Shown here piece after piece: positions 33,941-42,816 of a stretch of 64,000 nucleotides of DNA (positions are counted from its first letter, which is position 1; each line of letters opens with the position of its first letter). The notes beneath the pieces are model-generated. The model did not search any database and had not been told where the DNA came from. It was given only the letters and a program-made list of their open reading frames with translations. The stretch lies in contig NZ_JAUSUT010000001.1 of assembly GCF_030814215.1 (NCBI RefSeq), forward strand, positions 4,650,001 to 4,714,000, written 5' to 3'. The DNA is from Amycolatopsis thermophila. GTDB taxonomy: Bacteria > Actinomycetota > Actinomycetes > Mycobacteriales > Pseudonocardiaceae. The position numbers were made by a program, and so were the translations under genes.

Positions 33941-34752
33941 TCCCCGCCCGGTTCACCTACCGGCGCGTGTCCTCTGTGGACGAGGCGCTGGCCGCGGTCG
34001 CCGAGCACGGTGACGACGCCAAGCTGCTGGCCGGCGGGCAGTCGCTGTTGCCGTTGATGAAACTGCGGTTCGCCGCGCCGGAGCTGCTGATCGACCTCGG
34101 GCCGCTGGACGAGCTGCGGTACGTGCGGCGGGAGGGCGACGAGATCGCGGTCGGGGCCATGACGCGCTACCACGACCTGCACCACGACGCGGTGCTGGCC
34201 GAGCACGCGCCCCTGCTCGCGCACGTCGCCGGATCGGTGGGCGATCAGCAGGTGCGCCACCGCGGCACCATCGGCGGCTCGCTCGTGCACGCGGATCCGG
34301 CGGCGGACCTGCCCGCGGCGGTCCTGGCCGTGGACGGCGTGCTCGTCGCGCGGGGCCCGGACGGTGAGCGCCGGATTCCCGCGGCGGAGTTCTTCCAGGG
34401 CCCGTTCGAGACGCCGCTGGCGCCGGAGGAGCTGCTGACCGAGGTCCGCGTGCCGGTGCAGGACGGCGCCGGGTGGGGGTTCGAGAAGTTCACGCGCCGG
34501 GCGATCGACTGGGCCATCGTCGGCGTCGTGGTCGCCGGGCGGGCCGTGTCCCTGATCAACATGGGCGGCACGCCGCTGCGGGCGTCCGCTGTCGAGGCGG
34601 CTCTCGCCGAGGGGGCCTCGGCCGCCGAGGCCGCCGCACTGGCCGCGGAGGGAACCTCACCGGCGGACGAGGCGCACGCCACGAGCGAGTACCGGGAGCA
34701 CCTGGCCCGCGTGCTGACCGAGCGGGCCCTGGTGTCGGCCGGGGTGTCGTAG
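33937..34752 (+). CDS. Molybdenum hydroxylase FAD-binding medium subunit
   Basis: 271 residues. FAD motifs are [16 protein letters not shown] and the isoalloxazine loop [17 protein letters not shown], both typical of the CoxM/XdhB family. The C-terminal CO-dehydrogenase flavoprotein domain follows ([16 protein letters not shown] ... [18 protein letters not shown]). Last gene of the three-gene operon; a strong terminator is 26 bases downstream. No maturation genes (xdhC/coxF-like) are adjacent. Confidence 0.94.
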   Translation: MIPARFTYRRVSSVDEALAAVAEHGDDAKLLAGGQSLLPLMKLRFAAPELLIDLGPLDELRYVRREGDEIAVGAMTRYHDLHHDAVLAEHAPLLAHVAGSVGDQQVRHRGTIGGSLVHADPAADLPAAVLAVDGVLVARGPDGERRIPAAEFFQGPFETPLAPEELLTEVRVPVQDGAGWGFEKFTRRAIDWAIVGVVVAGRAVSLINMGGTPLRASAVEAALAEGASAAEAAALAAEGTSPADEAHATSEYREHLARVLTERALVSAGVS

Positions 34753-34778
34753 CGGGCTTCGCCGCGCGCGGCCGGCCG

Positions 34779-34813
34779 GGCGTGTCAAGGCTGTCGCCCA
34801 GCCTTGACACGCC
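34779..34813. terminator. Hairpin terminator between convergent operons
   Basis: A 15-bp perfect stem (GGCGTGTCAAGGCTG with CAGCCTTGACACGCC) has a 5-nt loop. It sits between the FAD subunit gene and the RraA-like gene, which ends at 34820, and can serve both strands. Confidence 0.85.
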
Positions 34814-34819
34814 TGCCGG

Positions 34820-35293
34820 CTACGAAGCCGCCAGCAGAACAACGCCGTCGTCATCGGCGTACAGCAGATCCCCGGGCCGGAAAGTCACCCCGCCGAAGCC
34901 CACCGGCACGTCCACCGAACCGTCCCCGGCCTTGCTGCTCTTCCGGGGGTTCGTCCCCAGCGCCTTGATCCCGATCGGCAGTCCGGCGAGCACCGCCGAA
35001 TCGCGCACCGCGCCGTTGATCACCAGCCCGGCCCACCCGTTGTCCACCGCGGACCGGGCGATGATGTCGCCCGTCAGGGCCGTGTGCAGTGACCCGCGCC
35101 CGTCGACCACCAGCACCGCGCCGTCACCGGGCGTGGCGAGCAGCTGCTTGACCAGGCCGTTGTCCTGGAAACACGAAACGGTCCGCACGCGCCCGGAAAA
35201 GACGCGAGTCGCCCCGAACTGGCGGAACTGCGTGTCGCACACCCGCAGCTGGTCGCCGTGCTCGTCGACCAGGTCGGCAGTGGAGAAGGTCAC
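34820..35293 (-). CDS. RraA-like protein (4-hydroxy-4-methyl-2-oxoglutarate aldolase/RNase E regulator family)
   Basis: 157 residues. It begins [27 protein letters not shown] and contains the family core [42 protein letters not shown] and [31 protein letters not shown], ending [14 protein letters not shown]. The INGAVRD segment and the Asp/Arg pair match the aldolase active site. Actinobacterial members annotated RraA may be HMG/CHA aldolases rather than RNase regulators. It overlaps the ArsR gene by GTGA and is probably co-transcribed with it. Confidence 0.88.
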   Translation of the reverse strand: MTFSTADLVDEHGDQLRVCDTQFRQFGATRVFSGRVRTVSCFQDNGLVKQLLATPGDGAVLVVDGRGSLHTALTGDIIARSAVDNGWAGLVINGAVRDSAVLAGLPIGIKALGTNPRKSSKAGDGSVDVPVGFGGVTFRPGDLLYADDDGVVLLAAS

Positions 35294-35592
35294 CCGGATC
35301 GCCTTTCGTCGTGGTGGGCCCGGCGGATCGAGTCCAGCAGGCCGGGGAACCGCGCGGTGATCTCGTTCCGGCGCAGGCGCACGAAACTGCCGTTGCCGGC
35401 GTCGCGCTGCCGGATCAGACCGGCCTGCCGCAGCACCCGCCAGTGGTGGGTGCGCGTCGACTTCGCCAGTGGCAGGTCGAACGACGCGCACGCGTGCTCG
35501 CCGTCGGGCCGGTCCAGCAGGTCGACCACCACCCCGCGCCGATGCGGATCGGCCAGGGCGGACAGCACCGCGCCCAGATCGAGGTCGTCCAT
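35290..35592 (-). CDS. ArsR-family transcriptional regulator
   Basis: 100 residues, a winged helix: [67 protein letters not shown]. The recognition helix is [16 protein letters not shown]. No CxC metal motif is present, so it belongs to the metabolite-responsive branch. A palindrome in the 47-bp divergent gap to the HAD gene (35610-35631) is the likely operator for both directions. Confidence 0.9.
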   Translation of the reverse strand: MDDLDLGAVLSALADPHRRGVVVDLLDRPDGEHACASFDLPLAKSTRTHHWRVLRQAGLIRQRDAGNGSFVRLRRNEITARFPGLLDSIRRAHHDERRSG

Positions 35593-35609
35593 CGCGATCC
35601 CCTTGTCGT

Positions 35610-35631
35610 AGGTACGACGGTGATAGTACCT
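35610..35631. promoter_or_regulatory. Operator palindrome between ArsR and HAD genes
   Basis: AGGTAC-N10-GTACCT is a perfect 6-bp-arm inverted repeat in the middle of the divergent intergenic region, the usual place and size for an ArsR-type site. Confidence 0.6.
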
Positions 35632-35639
35632 TGCCGGAC

Positions 35640-36239
35640 ATGCTGCTCGTCTTCGACATCAACGAAACCCTCCTCGACCTCGCGCCGCTGGACGACGTGC
35701 TCGGCGGCACCGAGGTCCGCACCCGCTGGTTCGACCTGCTCATCCACACCGCGCTGGTGGTCACCGCGAGCGACCGGTACGAGGACTTCGCCAAGCTCGC
35801 CGGGGCCTGCGCCCGCACCGTCGCCCCCGGGGCCGACGTGCCCCAGCTCGCCGAAGCCCTGCGTTCGCTGCCGCCGCACCCGGACGTCGTGCCCGCCCTG
35901 GACGAGCTGCGCGACCAGGGGCACCGGCTGGTCGCACTGGGCAACTCGCCGCAGGCCGTGGTCGAGGCGCAGGTCGCCGACCTCGGGTTCGACGCCGTCT
36001 ACTCGGCGGAGGCGGCGGGTGCGCTCAAGCCGTCCCCGGCGGCGTACGCGCTGGTCGAGCACAGCGGGGAACCGCCGGTGATGATCGCCGCGCACGACTG
36101 GGACATCGCCGGCGCCCAGGCCGCCGGGATGCGCACGGCGTTCGTCACCCGGGACGGCCGCAACCCGCTCCCGGGTCACCCGAGTCCGGATTGGACGGTG
36201 ACCGACCTGGCCGAGTGGGCGCGCTCGCTGCGTCAGTGA
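35640..36239 (+). CDS. HAD-superfamily hydrolase, haloacid dehalogenase type II-like
   Basis: 199 residues. Motif 1 is [11 protein letters not shown], which has Asp then Asn-Glu where phosphatases have D-x-D. That loss of the second Asp is typical of type II haloacid dehalogenases. Motif 2 is LVALGNSP, motif 3 is [12 protein letters not shown], and motif 4 is [23 protein letters not shown] 2-haloacid or related C-X hydrolase activity is predicted from family only. It is divergent from the ArsR gene and its stop overlaps the convergent activator gene by 7 bases. Confidence 0.9.
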   Translation: MLLVFDINETLLDLAPLDDVLGGTEVRTRWFDLLIHTALVVTASDRYEDFAKLAGACARTVAPGADVPQLAEALRSLPPHPDVVPALDELRDQGHRLVALGNSPQAVVEAQVADLGFDAVYSAEAAGALKPSPAAYALVEHSGEPPVMIAAHDWDIAGAQAAGMRTAFVTRDGRNPLPGHPSPDWTVTDLAEWARSLRQ

Positions 36240-38029
36240 ACCGGCGTGACGATGCCGTACTCGTGGATCTTGCGGTAGATCGTCGCGCGGGAGATGCCCA
36301 GCAGCTGGGCCGCGCGGACCTTGTTGCCGTCGGCCTCCTCGAGGCTGCGCACGATCGCGTCGCGCTCGACGGCCTCGAACCGGTTCAGCTGGCGGCGGGT
36401 GAGCGTGTGGTACTCGGCGGGCAGGTCGGTCGGGCGGATGGTGCCGGTGCGGCGGCGTTGCGTGACCTCGCGCAGCACCTGGTACAGCTGGGCGGTGTTG
36501 CCCGGCCACGGCGCGCGCATCAGCAGGTGCATCGCCGCGGGTGAGCAGGTGATCTCCCCGCCGTGCGACAGCCTGCTCAGGAACAGCGGCACCAGCTCGG
36601 CCAGGTCTTCCACGTGCCGCCGCAGCGACGGGACGCCGATGGTGCGGGGGAAGAACGCGAGCAGGTCCGCCAGCCGCGGGCTGGTCTCGGCCTCCGGGGT
36701 GAGCGTCAGCGCGATCCACGGCCCGTCCGGCCGCGGCACCTCGCGCAGCACTTCCACCAGCGCGGCCACGTCGTGGTCGCCGAGGCGGTCGGCGTGCCGG
36801 ATCACGAGGGTGTCCACGGGGTCGTCGAGCAGTTCGCGCCGCAGGTCGGCGGCCCACGTCGGTCCGGCGTCGGCGGCGTCCAGGGTGTGCAGGCGCCCGG
36901 CCGGGTTGCGCCGCCGGTGCACGCCCTGGGCGAGCGTGTACTTCCCGACGCCCGGCTCGCCGGCCAGGACGATCCACTCGCCGCGGCAGTAGCTGGTGTC
37001 GACGGCCTGGCTGCTGCGCGTCCACTGCGACGCCGACCCGGCCACCCCGGGCAGGAACATCGGCACGACCGGCAGCGCCGCGCCCTCCTCGTCGTCGGTC
37101 TCGATGAGCTTGACCGTCAGCACCCCGCCGGCGATCTCGCCGGCCCGCTCACCGGGCACGCGGCGGCAGTACATCCGCACCCGGCTGCCGCTGGACAGCA
37201 CGATCGTCTCGGTGGCGCGCCGGTTCGACGACAGCACCTGCGTCGCGTGCCCCAGCACGAGCGCCTGGTCGGCCGGATCCAGGAGGTGGCGGGCGGCGTC
37301 GTTGACCATCACGACGTCGTCGTTGAACGCGATCACGATCCCGGAGGTCCGCCGGCACGCCTGCAGGTAGGACTGGAACAGCACCAGCTCGCGCATGTTG
37401 CTGTGCGTCAGCAGCGCCTGCCGGATCTGCTCGGCCGTGGTGCGGGCGAGCGCGACCAGCAGGCCGCCGGCGTCCTTGCGCCAGCACGTCAGGTCGACCG
37501 CGCCGATGGTCTTGCCGGAGATGGGGTGGTGGATCGGCACACCGGCGCACGCGAGGTTCTCCAGGTTCTCCGCGTAGTGCTCGTGCCCGAACACCTGGGT
37601 GGGCCGGCCGTCGGCGAGCGCGGTGCCGATGCCGTTGGTGCCGACGAACCGTTCGCCGTAGCTGAACCCCGGCGCCAGTTCGACGCTCTGCAGGTGCCGG
37701 TGCAGGTCGTGGTCGCCGGTGCGCTGGCTCAGCACGACGCCGGTCTGGTCGGTGAGGATCATGCTGATGGGCTGGCCCTCGAGCTGGTCGCCGAGGCGTT
37801 CCAGCACCGGTTTCGCGCCGCGGATCAACGGCGTGTCGAGGTCCTGGTCGCCGGCGTAGGGCAGGTCGATCCGGTCGGCGGGCACCCGGAACTCGCGGGA
37901 TCGCCACCACGACGCGAGGATCGCCTCGCGCACCTGCCCGGGTTCGACGGATTCCGAGGTCAGGAACCGGATCCGGGTACGCGCGAGACCGTCGTCGTCG
38001 GCCAGAACCTGAGTCCGGTCGCCGTCCAC
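36233..38029 (-). CDS. AcoR/MimR-like transcriptional activator of the propane monooxygenase operon
   Basis: 598 residues. The N-terminal GAF-type sensor spans about 25-200 (SYGERFVGTNGIGTALADGRPTQVFGHEHY is diagnostic of AcoR-type regulators), then a PAS-like region about 205-300. A degenerate AAA+ domain spans about 340-510 and the C-terminal Fis HTH is VRAAQLLGISRATIYRKIHEYGI. Walker A is GEPGVGKYT (Tyr after Lys), the Walker B Asp-Glu is replaced in TLVIRHADRL, and there is no GAFTGA, so it should not drive sigma-54. GTG 38029 with GGGAGGT at correct spacing decides the start. It is divergent from the prm operon, and closely related palindromes lie at both promoters. Confidence 0.88.
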   Translation of the reverse strand: MDGDRTQVLADDDGLARTRIRFLTSESVEPGQVREAILASWWRSREFRVPADRIDLPYAGDQDLDTPLIRGAKPVLERLGDQLEGQPISMILTDQTGVVLSQRTGDHDLHRHLQSVELAPGFSYGERFVGTNGIGTALADGRPTQVFGHEHYAENLENLACAGVPIHHPISGKTIGAVDLTCWRKDAGGLLVALARTTAEQIRQALLTHSNMRELVLFQSYLQACRRTSGIVIAFNDDVVMVNDAARHLLDPADQALVLGHATQVLSSNRRATETIVLSSGSRVRMYCRRVPGERAGEIAGGVLTVKLIETDDEEGAALPVVPMFLPGVAGSASQWTRSSQAVDTSYCRGEWIVLAGEPGVGKYTLAQGVHRRRNPAGRLHTLDAADAGPTWAADLRRELLDDPVDTLVIRHADRLGDHDVAALVEVLREVPRPDGPWIALTLTPEAETSPRLADLLAFFPRTIGVPSLRRHVEDLAELVPLFLSRLSHGGEITCSPAAMHLLMRAPWPGNTAQLYQVLREVTQRRRTGTIRPTDLPAEYHTLTRRQLNRFEAVERDAIVRSLEEADGNKVRAAQLLGISRATIYRKIHEYGIVTPVH

Positions 38030-38113
38030 GATGACCTCCCGCCGCCTGCCCAGCGCGATACCGGGCACCGCCGTGTGCCCGCACCACACGGTACGCCGGG
38101 CCCGCACGGCCCC

Positions 38114-38132
38114 GTGTCTCAAATTGAGACAC
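38114..38132. promoter_or_regulatory. Palindromic operator near the activator promoter
   Basis: GTGTCTCAA-A-TTGAGACAC is a perfect 19-bp palindrome 85 bases upstream of the activator start and 33 bases before the small ORF at 38165. A nearly identical core recurs at 38400-38414 upstream of prmA. Confidence 0.8.
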
Positions 38133-38164
38133 GCCCCACGTGGGGACAGGCGTGTGATGGGGAG

Positions 38165-38392
38165 ATGTCCGAGGAGACGTACAACCCGTGGACCGTGGTG
38201 AACGTCGTGTTCCACCACCTCGCCGACCAGGGCCTGCACCCGACGCTGGGCGACGGGCACCCGGGGGAGCCGGCCGCGGAACTGCTGCGCGCCCTCGGCA
38301 TCCGCCCGGAGGCCGAGGGCGACACCCGGCAGCGCACCGACGTGCACGATCACCTGGCCGAACTGCGCCGCAGCGTGTTCGGCGAACCCTGA
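38165..38392 (+). CDS. Small protein at the head of the propane monooxygenase locus
   Basis: 75 residues: MSEETYNPWTVVNVVFHHLADQGLHPTL, then HPGEPAAELLRALGI, then a charged helix ending LAELRRSVFGEP. The ordered aromatic/hydrophobic pattern suggests a real folded helical protein. The GGGGAG box is unusually close to ATG 38165. It lies between the two palindromes, so it is probably controlled by the same activator but from its own promoter. No function is recognised. Confidence 0.7.
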   Translation: MSEETYNPWTVVNVVFHHLADQGLHPTLGDGHPGEPAAELLRALGIRPEAEGDTRQRTDVHDHLAELRRSVFGEP

Positions 38393-38399
38393 ACCGCCT

Positions 38400-38414
38400 G
38401 TCTCATATTGAGAC
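38400..38414. promoter_or_regulatory. Palindromic activator site upstream of prmA
   Basis: GTCTCATATTGAGAC carries the same GTCTCA...TGAGAC arms as the site at 38114-38132. Its centre is 72 bases before the prmA ATG and would lie upstream of a -35 element, as expected for an activator site. Confidence 0.8.
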
Positions 38415-38478
38415 CCGCGTCACCCGGCGGCACGCCGTTCAATCGTGATGTAGGACTGGTGCCCACCGAGGAGTGAAC

Positions 38479-40128
38479 ATGAGCCGCCAGAGTGTGGCGA
38501 AAGCCCATCAGAAGATCCAGGAGCTGTCCTGGGAACCGGCCTACCACGAGCCGGTGTCGCAGTACGGGACGGACTACACGTTCCGCAAGGCGAAGAAGAA
38601 GGACCCGCTCAAGCAGGTCCTGCGCTCGTACTTCCCGATGCAAGAGGAAAAGGACCACCGCGTGTACGGCGCCGAGGACGGCGCGATCCGCGGGAACATG
38701 TTCCGGCAGGTCCAGGAACGCTGGCTGGAGTGGCAGAAACTCTTCCTGAGCATCATCCCGCTGCCGGAGATCTCGGCGGCGCGGGCGATGCCGCTGCTGT
38801 TCCGCACGGTGCCCAACCCCGAGCTGCACAACGGCCAGGCGATCCAGATGATCGACGAGGTCCGGCACTCGACGATCCAGCAGAACCTCAAGCGCCTGTA
38901 CATGAACAACTACATCGACCCGGCGGGCTTCAACTCGAGCCTGCGCAACTTCCAGAACGACTACTGCGGCACGATCGGCCGCCAGTTCGCGGAAGGCTTC
39001 ATCACCGGTGACGCGATCACCGCGGCCAGCATCTACCTGACGATCGTCGCCGAGACCGCGTTCACCAACACCCTGTTCGTCGCCATGCCGGCCGAGGCCG
39101 CCGCCAACGGCGACTACCTGCTGCCGACGGTGTTCCACTCGGTGCAGTCCGACGAGTCCCGGCACATCAGCAACGGTTACGCCACCCTGCTGATGGCCCT
39201 GTCCGACGAGAGCAACCACCAGCTGCTCGAACGCGACCTGCGCTACGCGTGGTGGAACAACCACGCCGTCGTCGACGCCGCGATCGGCACGTTCATCGAG
39301 TACGGCACCAAGGACCGCCGCAAGGACCGGGAGAGCTACGCCGAGATGTGGCGCCGCTGGATCTACGACGACTACTACCGCAGCTACCTCGTGCCGCTGG
39401 AGAAGTACGGCCTGGTCATCCCGCACGACCTGATCGAGGAGGCGTGGAACCGGATCTGGAACAAGGGTTACGTGCACGAGGTCGCCCAGTTCTTCGCGAC
39501 CGGGTGGCTGGCCAACTACTGGCGCATCGACCCGATGACCGACGAGGACTTCGAGTGGTTCGAGCACAAGTACCCCGGCTGGTACGACAAGTACGGGAAG
39601 TGGTGGGAGAACTACAACCGGCTGTCCGTACCGAACGGGCATCACCCGATCGTGGCCGAGGACGTCGACTACGTGTACCCGCACCGGTGCTGGACCTGCA
39701 TGGTGCCGTGCCTGATCCGTGAGGACATGGTCACCGACAAGGTGGACGGGCAGTGGCGCACCTACTGCTCCGAGACCTGCCGCTGGACCGACGCCGAGGC
39801 GTTCCGGCCCACCTACCAGGGCCGCCAGACGCCGAACATGGGCCAGCTCGTCGGCGCCCGCGAGTGGGAGACCCTCTACCACGGCTGGAACTGGGCCGAC
39901 GTGGTCGCCGACATGGGATTCGTGCGCGACGACGGCAAGACCATGGTCGCCCAGCCGCACCTGGACCTCGACCCGAAGAAGATGTGGACGCTGGACCACC
40001 TGCGGCGCATGCCGGAGGTGCAGAGCCCCAACGTGCTGCTCAACCAGATGACCGACGACGAGCGGGCGGCCTTCGTGGCCGACTACAACCGCCAGGGCCC
40101 GGCCGGGCGGCCCGCACCGGCGAACTGA
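38479..40128 (+). CDS. prmA: Propane/soluble diiron monooxygenase hydroxylase large (alpha) subunit
   Basis: 549 residues. The diiron ligands follow the soluble methane monooxygenase pattern: Glu97 in [11 protein letters not shown], Glu127-x-x-His130 in IDEVRHS, Glu192 in VAETAF, and Glu226-x-x-His229 in SDESRHIS. A Cys-rich segment near 405-430 ([11 protein letters not shown] ... YCSETCRW) is typical of group 5 PrmA/MimA proteins. It hydroxylates propane (subterminal, giving 2-propanol) and, in mim relatives, acetone or phenol. ATG 38479 with GAGGAG is the start. First gene of the operon. Confidence 0.94.
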   Translation: MSRQSVAKAHQKIQELSWEPAYHEPVSQYGTDYTFRKAKKKDPLKQVLRSYFPMQEEKDHRVYGAEDGAIRGNMFRQVQERWLEWQKLFLSIIPLPEISAARAMPLLFRTVPNPELHNGQAIQMIDEVRHSTIQQNLKRLYMNNYIDPAGFNSSLRNFQNDYCGTIGRQFAEGFITGDAITAASIYLTIVAETAFTNTLFVAMPAEAAANGDYLLPTVFHSVQSDESRHISNGYATLLMALSDESNHQLLERDLRYAWWNNHAVVDAAIGTFIEYGTKDRRKDRESYAEMWRRWIYDDYYRSYLVPLEKYGLVIPHDLIEEAWNRIWNKGYVHEVAQFFATGWLANYWRIDPMTDEDFEWFEHKYPGWYDKYGKWWENYNRLSVPNGHHPIVAEDVDYVYPHRCWTCMVPCLIREDMVTDKVDGQWRTYCSETCRWTDAEAFRPTYQGRQTPNMGQLVGAREWETLYHGWNWADVVADMGFVRDDGKTMVAQPHLDLDPKKMWTLDHLRRMPEVQSPNVLLNQMTDDERAAFVADYNRQGPAGRPAPAN

Positions 40129-40131
40129 TCC

Positions 40132-40165
40132 GCGTGGGGCCCCGGTCGTTCCGGGGCCCCCACGC
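40132..40165 (+). other. Intercistronic hairpin between prmA and prmB
   Basis: A 10-bp GC stem (GGGGCCCCGG with CCGGGGCCCC, loop TCGTT) is extended past one bulged C by four more pairs. It lies just 3 bases after the prmA stop and 24 bases before prmB. It may stabilise the prmA message or partially terminate (inference). Confidence 0.75.
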
Positions 40166-40188
40166 ACCGACGACACGAAGGGGTGTCG

Positions 40189-41232
40189 ATGGGCGACAAG
40201 CACTCGGTGCGCTTCGAGCCGGTGGGGATCGAGATCGAGGTCGACGAGGAGCAGACGATCCTGCGGGCCGCGGCCGAGCAGGGCGTCATGCTCATGCACG
40301 GCTGCAAGGAGGGGCAGTGCGCCTCGTGCAAGTCGTTCATCCTCGAGGGCGACGACGTGGAACTCGACAAGTACTCCACGTTCGCGCTGCCCGAGTTCGA
40401 GAAGGACGAGGGGTTCACGCTGCTGTGCCGGGCGCACGCGTACGAGGACCTGACCATCGAGCTGCTCAACTACGACGAGGAGATGATCCACTCCGGACTG
40501 CCGATCCGGACGGCGGTCGCCGAGGTCGTGTCCAACGAGAACGTCACGCACGACATGCGCCACCTCGTGCTGAAGCTCGTCGAACCGGCCGCCCTGAAGT
40601 ACTTCCCCGGCCAGTACCTGGACTTCGCGATCCCCGGCACGGACGAGACGCGCTCGTTCTCCATGGCGGGGATCCCCGACACCGAAGGCGGCCTGCTCGA
40701 GTTCGTCGTGAAGATCTACCCCGGCGGCCTGTTCTCGAACTTCCTGGACACCGGGGTCGCGCCCGGTGACCGTCTCGAGGTGACCGGCCCGTTCGGGGTC
40801 TTCACCCTGCGGGACGCGCCCGGCGCGCCGCTGGTCTTCGTCGGCGGCGGCGCCGGCATGGCGCCGATCCTGGCGCTGCTGCGGTCCATGGCCGACCGGG
40901 GGATCGACCGGAAGACGACCTTCTACTACGGCGCCCGCCGCCGCCGGGACCTGTGTTTCGACAAGGAGCTCCACGAGCTGGAGCAGACCCTGCCGGACTT
41001 CACCTACGTGCCCGCCCTGTCCGAGCCGGGGGACGACGACTGGGACGGCGAGACCGGGATGGTCACCGACGTCCTGCGCCGCCGTGAAACCGATCTCACC
41101 GGGGCCGACGCCTACGTGTGCGGCCCGCCGCCGATGGTCGAGGCGGCGCTGGAACTGCTGCCCGCGCTGGGCGTCGCGGACAAGCGGATCTTCTACGACA
41201 AGTTCACCACCACCGGCGACGCGGACGAGTAA
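40189..41232 (+). CDS. prmB: Propane monooxygenase reductase
   Basis: 347 residues. The N-terminal plant-type ferredoxin domain has Cys39, Cys44, Cys47 and Cys80 (MHGCKEGQCASCKSF ... LLCRAHAY). The FAD domain has RSFSMAGIPD, and the NAD(P)H domain has VFVGGGAGMAPILALLRS and AYVCGPPPMVEAA. It passes electrons from NADH through FAD and 2Fe-2S to the hydroxylase. ATG 40189 follows GAAGGGG at good spacing; the GTG two codons earlier is too close to that box. Confidence 0.95.
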   Translation: MGDKHSVRFEPVGIEIEVDEEQTILRAAAEQGVMLMHGCKEGQCASCKSFILEGDDVELDKYSTFALPEFEKDEGFTLLCRAHAYEDLTIELLNYDEEMIHSGLPIRTAVAEVVSNENVTHDMRHLVLKLVEPAALKYFPGQYLDFAIPGTDETRSFSMAGIPDTEGGLLEFVVKIYPGGLFSNFLDTGVAPGDRLEVTGPFGVFTLRDAPGAPLVFVGGGAGMAPILALLRSMADRGIDRKTTFYYGARRRRDLCFDKELHELEQTLPDFTYVPALSEPGDDDWDGETGMVTDVLRRRETDLTGADAYVCGPPPMVEAALELLPALGVADKRIFYDKFTTTGDADE

Positions 41233-41244
41233 AGGAAGAAGCCG

Positions 41245-42414
41245 ATGACCACGACGCAGGAACGCAGCGTTCCCAAGCCCGTCTTCACCGACGCCGAAGC
41301 GGGCGCCAAGGTGTTCCCGGACTCGGGGGCGCGGCAGTTCAACTACTTCAACCCGGCCAAGCGCAAGCAGAGCCACTACGAGGACGTCACCGTCGAGGTG
41401 CAGCCCGACCCACGGCACTACCTGGCGCAGGGCTGGCTCTACGCCTTCGCCGACGGGCGCGGCGGCTACCCCCTGGAGTGGACGCGGCTCAAGGCGTGGG
41501 GCTCGGACCGGCCGGAACCGCAGCGGGGTCCCGGCTCGGGCGGCCGCGGCTACGACTGGCCTGCCCACGGCTGGCACGAGTTCCGCGACCCCAACGAGGA
41601 ATGGGAGCTGACCCTCTACCGCTACAACGCCAACGTGGTCCGGCAGCTCAACCAGAACGTCGAGGCGGCCCGCCAGTCCAAGGCGTTCGAGCAGTGGAAC
41701 CACAACTGGGTCACCTTCGTCGCGCAGCACGTCGGCGCGTGGATGCACGTCGACCACGGGCTGGGCCTGTACCTGTTCGCCAACGCCAACCGGCGCGCGC
41801 CGACGAACATGCACAACAACGCGATCTCGGTGAACAGCATGCACCGCATCCGCGCGGCGCAGGACCTGGCGCTGTACAACCTGACGCTGTCGGAGGAGAT
41901 CGAGGGCTTCGACGGCACCGCCCACCTGTCCACCTGGAACGACGACCCGGCCTGGCAGGGCGTGCGGGAGACCGCCGAGCAGCTGACCGCGATCGACGAC
42001 TGGTGCGAGGCGGTCTTCGCCGCCAACGTGGTGTTCGAGCCGCTGGTCGGTGAGCTGTTCCGCAGCAACCTCGTGCAGCAGGCGGCGCCGGCCAACGGCG
42101 ACTTCGTCACGCCGACGCTCATCGGCGCCGAGGAGTTCGACTTCGCCGAACGGGACCTGCGCTACACGCGGGTGATGTTCGACCTGCTGGTCAACGACAA
42201 GGAGTTCGCCGAGCACAACACGAAGATCCTGCAGGAGTGGCTGGGCACGTGGGTGCCGCGCTGCCTCAAGGCGGCCCGGACGCTGCAGCCGTTGTGGTCG
42301 CAGCCCGACGCCAAGCCCTCCCGGTTCGAGGACGGGCTCGACCGCGTGAAGAGCCGCTTCGGCGGCATCCTGTCCGACCTGCGTCTGCAGACCCCGAAGG
42401 AGCTGGCCCAGTGA
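41245..42414 (+). CDS. prmC: Propane monooxygenase hydroxylase small (beta) subunit
   Basis: 389 residues. A ferritin-like helical protein of the YHS/phenol-hydroxylase beta family without metal ligands: [33 protein letters not shown], then [24 protein letters not shown] and FERDLRYTR-type sequence ([13 protein letters not shown]). It supports the alpha subunit in the hydroxylase dimer. AAAGGAAG precedes ATG 41245. The stop overlaps the coupling protein start (GTGA). Confidence 0.94.
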   Translation: MTTTQERSVPKPVFTDAEAGAKVFPDSGARQFNYFNPAKRKQSHYEDVTVEVQPDPRHYLAQGWLYAFADGRGGYPLEWTRLKAWGSDRPEPQRGPGSGGRGYDWPAHGWHEFRDPNEEWELTLYRYNANVVRQLNQNVEAARQSKAFEQWNHNWVTFVAQHVGAWMHVDHGLGLYLFANANRRAPTNMHNNAISVNSMHRIRAAQDLALYNLTLSEEIEGFDGTAHLSTWNDDPAWQGVRETAEQLTAIDDWCEAVFAANVVFEPLVGELFRSNLVQQAAPANGDFVTPTLIGAEEFDFAERDLRYTRVMFDLLVNDKEFAEHNTKILQEWLGTWVPRCLKAARTLQPLWSQPDAKPSRFEDGLDRVKSRFGGILSDLRLQTPKELAQ

Positions 42415-42782
42415 CCACGTTCAAGAGCGCGGAAAGCCCCTACAAGTCCGACAACACCGCCTCCAACAAGTGCGGCTTCACCCTGATGAACAACCAGGTG
42501 GGCGTGATCGTCGCCGAGGTCATGGGCACCAAGGACAACGTGGAGATCACCCACCTGCCGTCGATGATCCGCGTCGACGCCACCGGCCGGATGGACGTGG
42601 TCTACAGCGAGATCGACGAGGCGGCCGGCGAGGAGGAGGGCTGGTTCAACTCGGCGGAGTTCGAGGAGAGCATGTCCACCCACTACGGGCGCATGGTGCA
42701 CCTCGACGACCGCACGATCATGTTCGCCAACCCGGAGGACGCGGCCGAGTACCTCGACTTCGACCTCAAGCCCATCCGCTGA
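42411..42782 (+). CDS. prmD: Propane monooxygenase coupling (effector) protein
   Basis: 123 residues, MmoB/DmpM family: [53 protein letters not shown]. The small regulatory protein docks on the hydroxylase and controls substrate and oxygen access at the diiron centre. The GTG start at 42411 overlaps the prmC stop, consistent with stoichiometric coupling. Confidence 0.95.
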   Translation: MTTFKSAESPYKSDNTASNKCGFTLMNNQVGVIVAEVMGTKDNVEITHLPSMIRVDATGRMDVVYSEIDEAAGEEEGWFNSAEFEESMSTHYGRMVHLDDRTIMFANPEDAAEYLDFDLKPIR

Positions 42783-42816
42783 CCCGCCACCACACGAAGC
42801 AAGGGCAGGACAAACC

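Noticed and set aside
34820-35293. Calling the RraA-like gene a true RNase E inhibitor
   Set aside because: The family also contains oxoacid aldolases and the context with ArsR and a dehalogenase-like gene favours metabolism.
38393-38478. Sigma-54 (-24/-12) promoter for the propane operon
   Set aside because: No GG-N10-GC element seen, the activator lacks the GAFTGA loop, and actinobacteria lack sigma-54.
38350-42216. Very long open frame on the minus strand opposite prmA-prmC
   Set aside because: It is the antisense frame of strongly motif-supported genes, has low-complexity Val/Arg/Gly composition and no domain. Long antisense frames are expected at this GC content.
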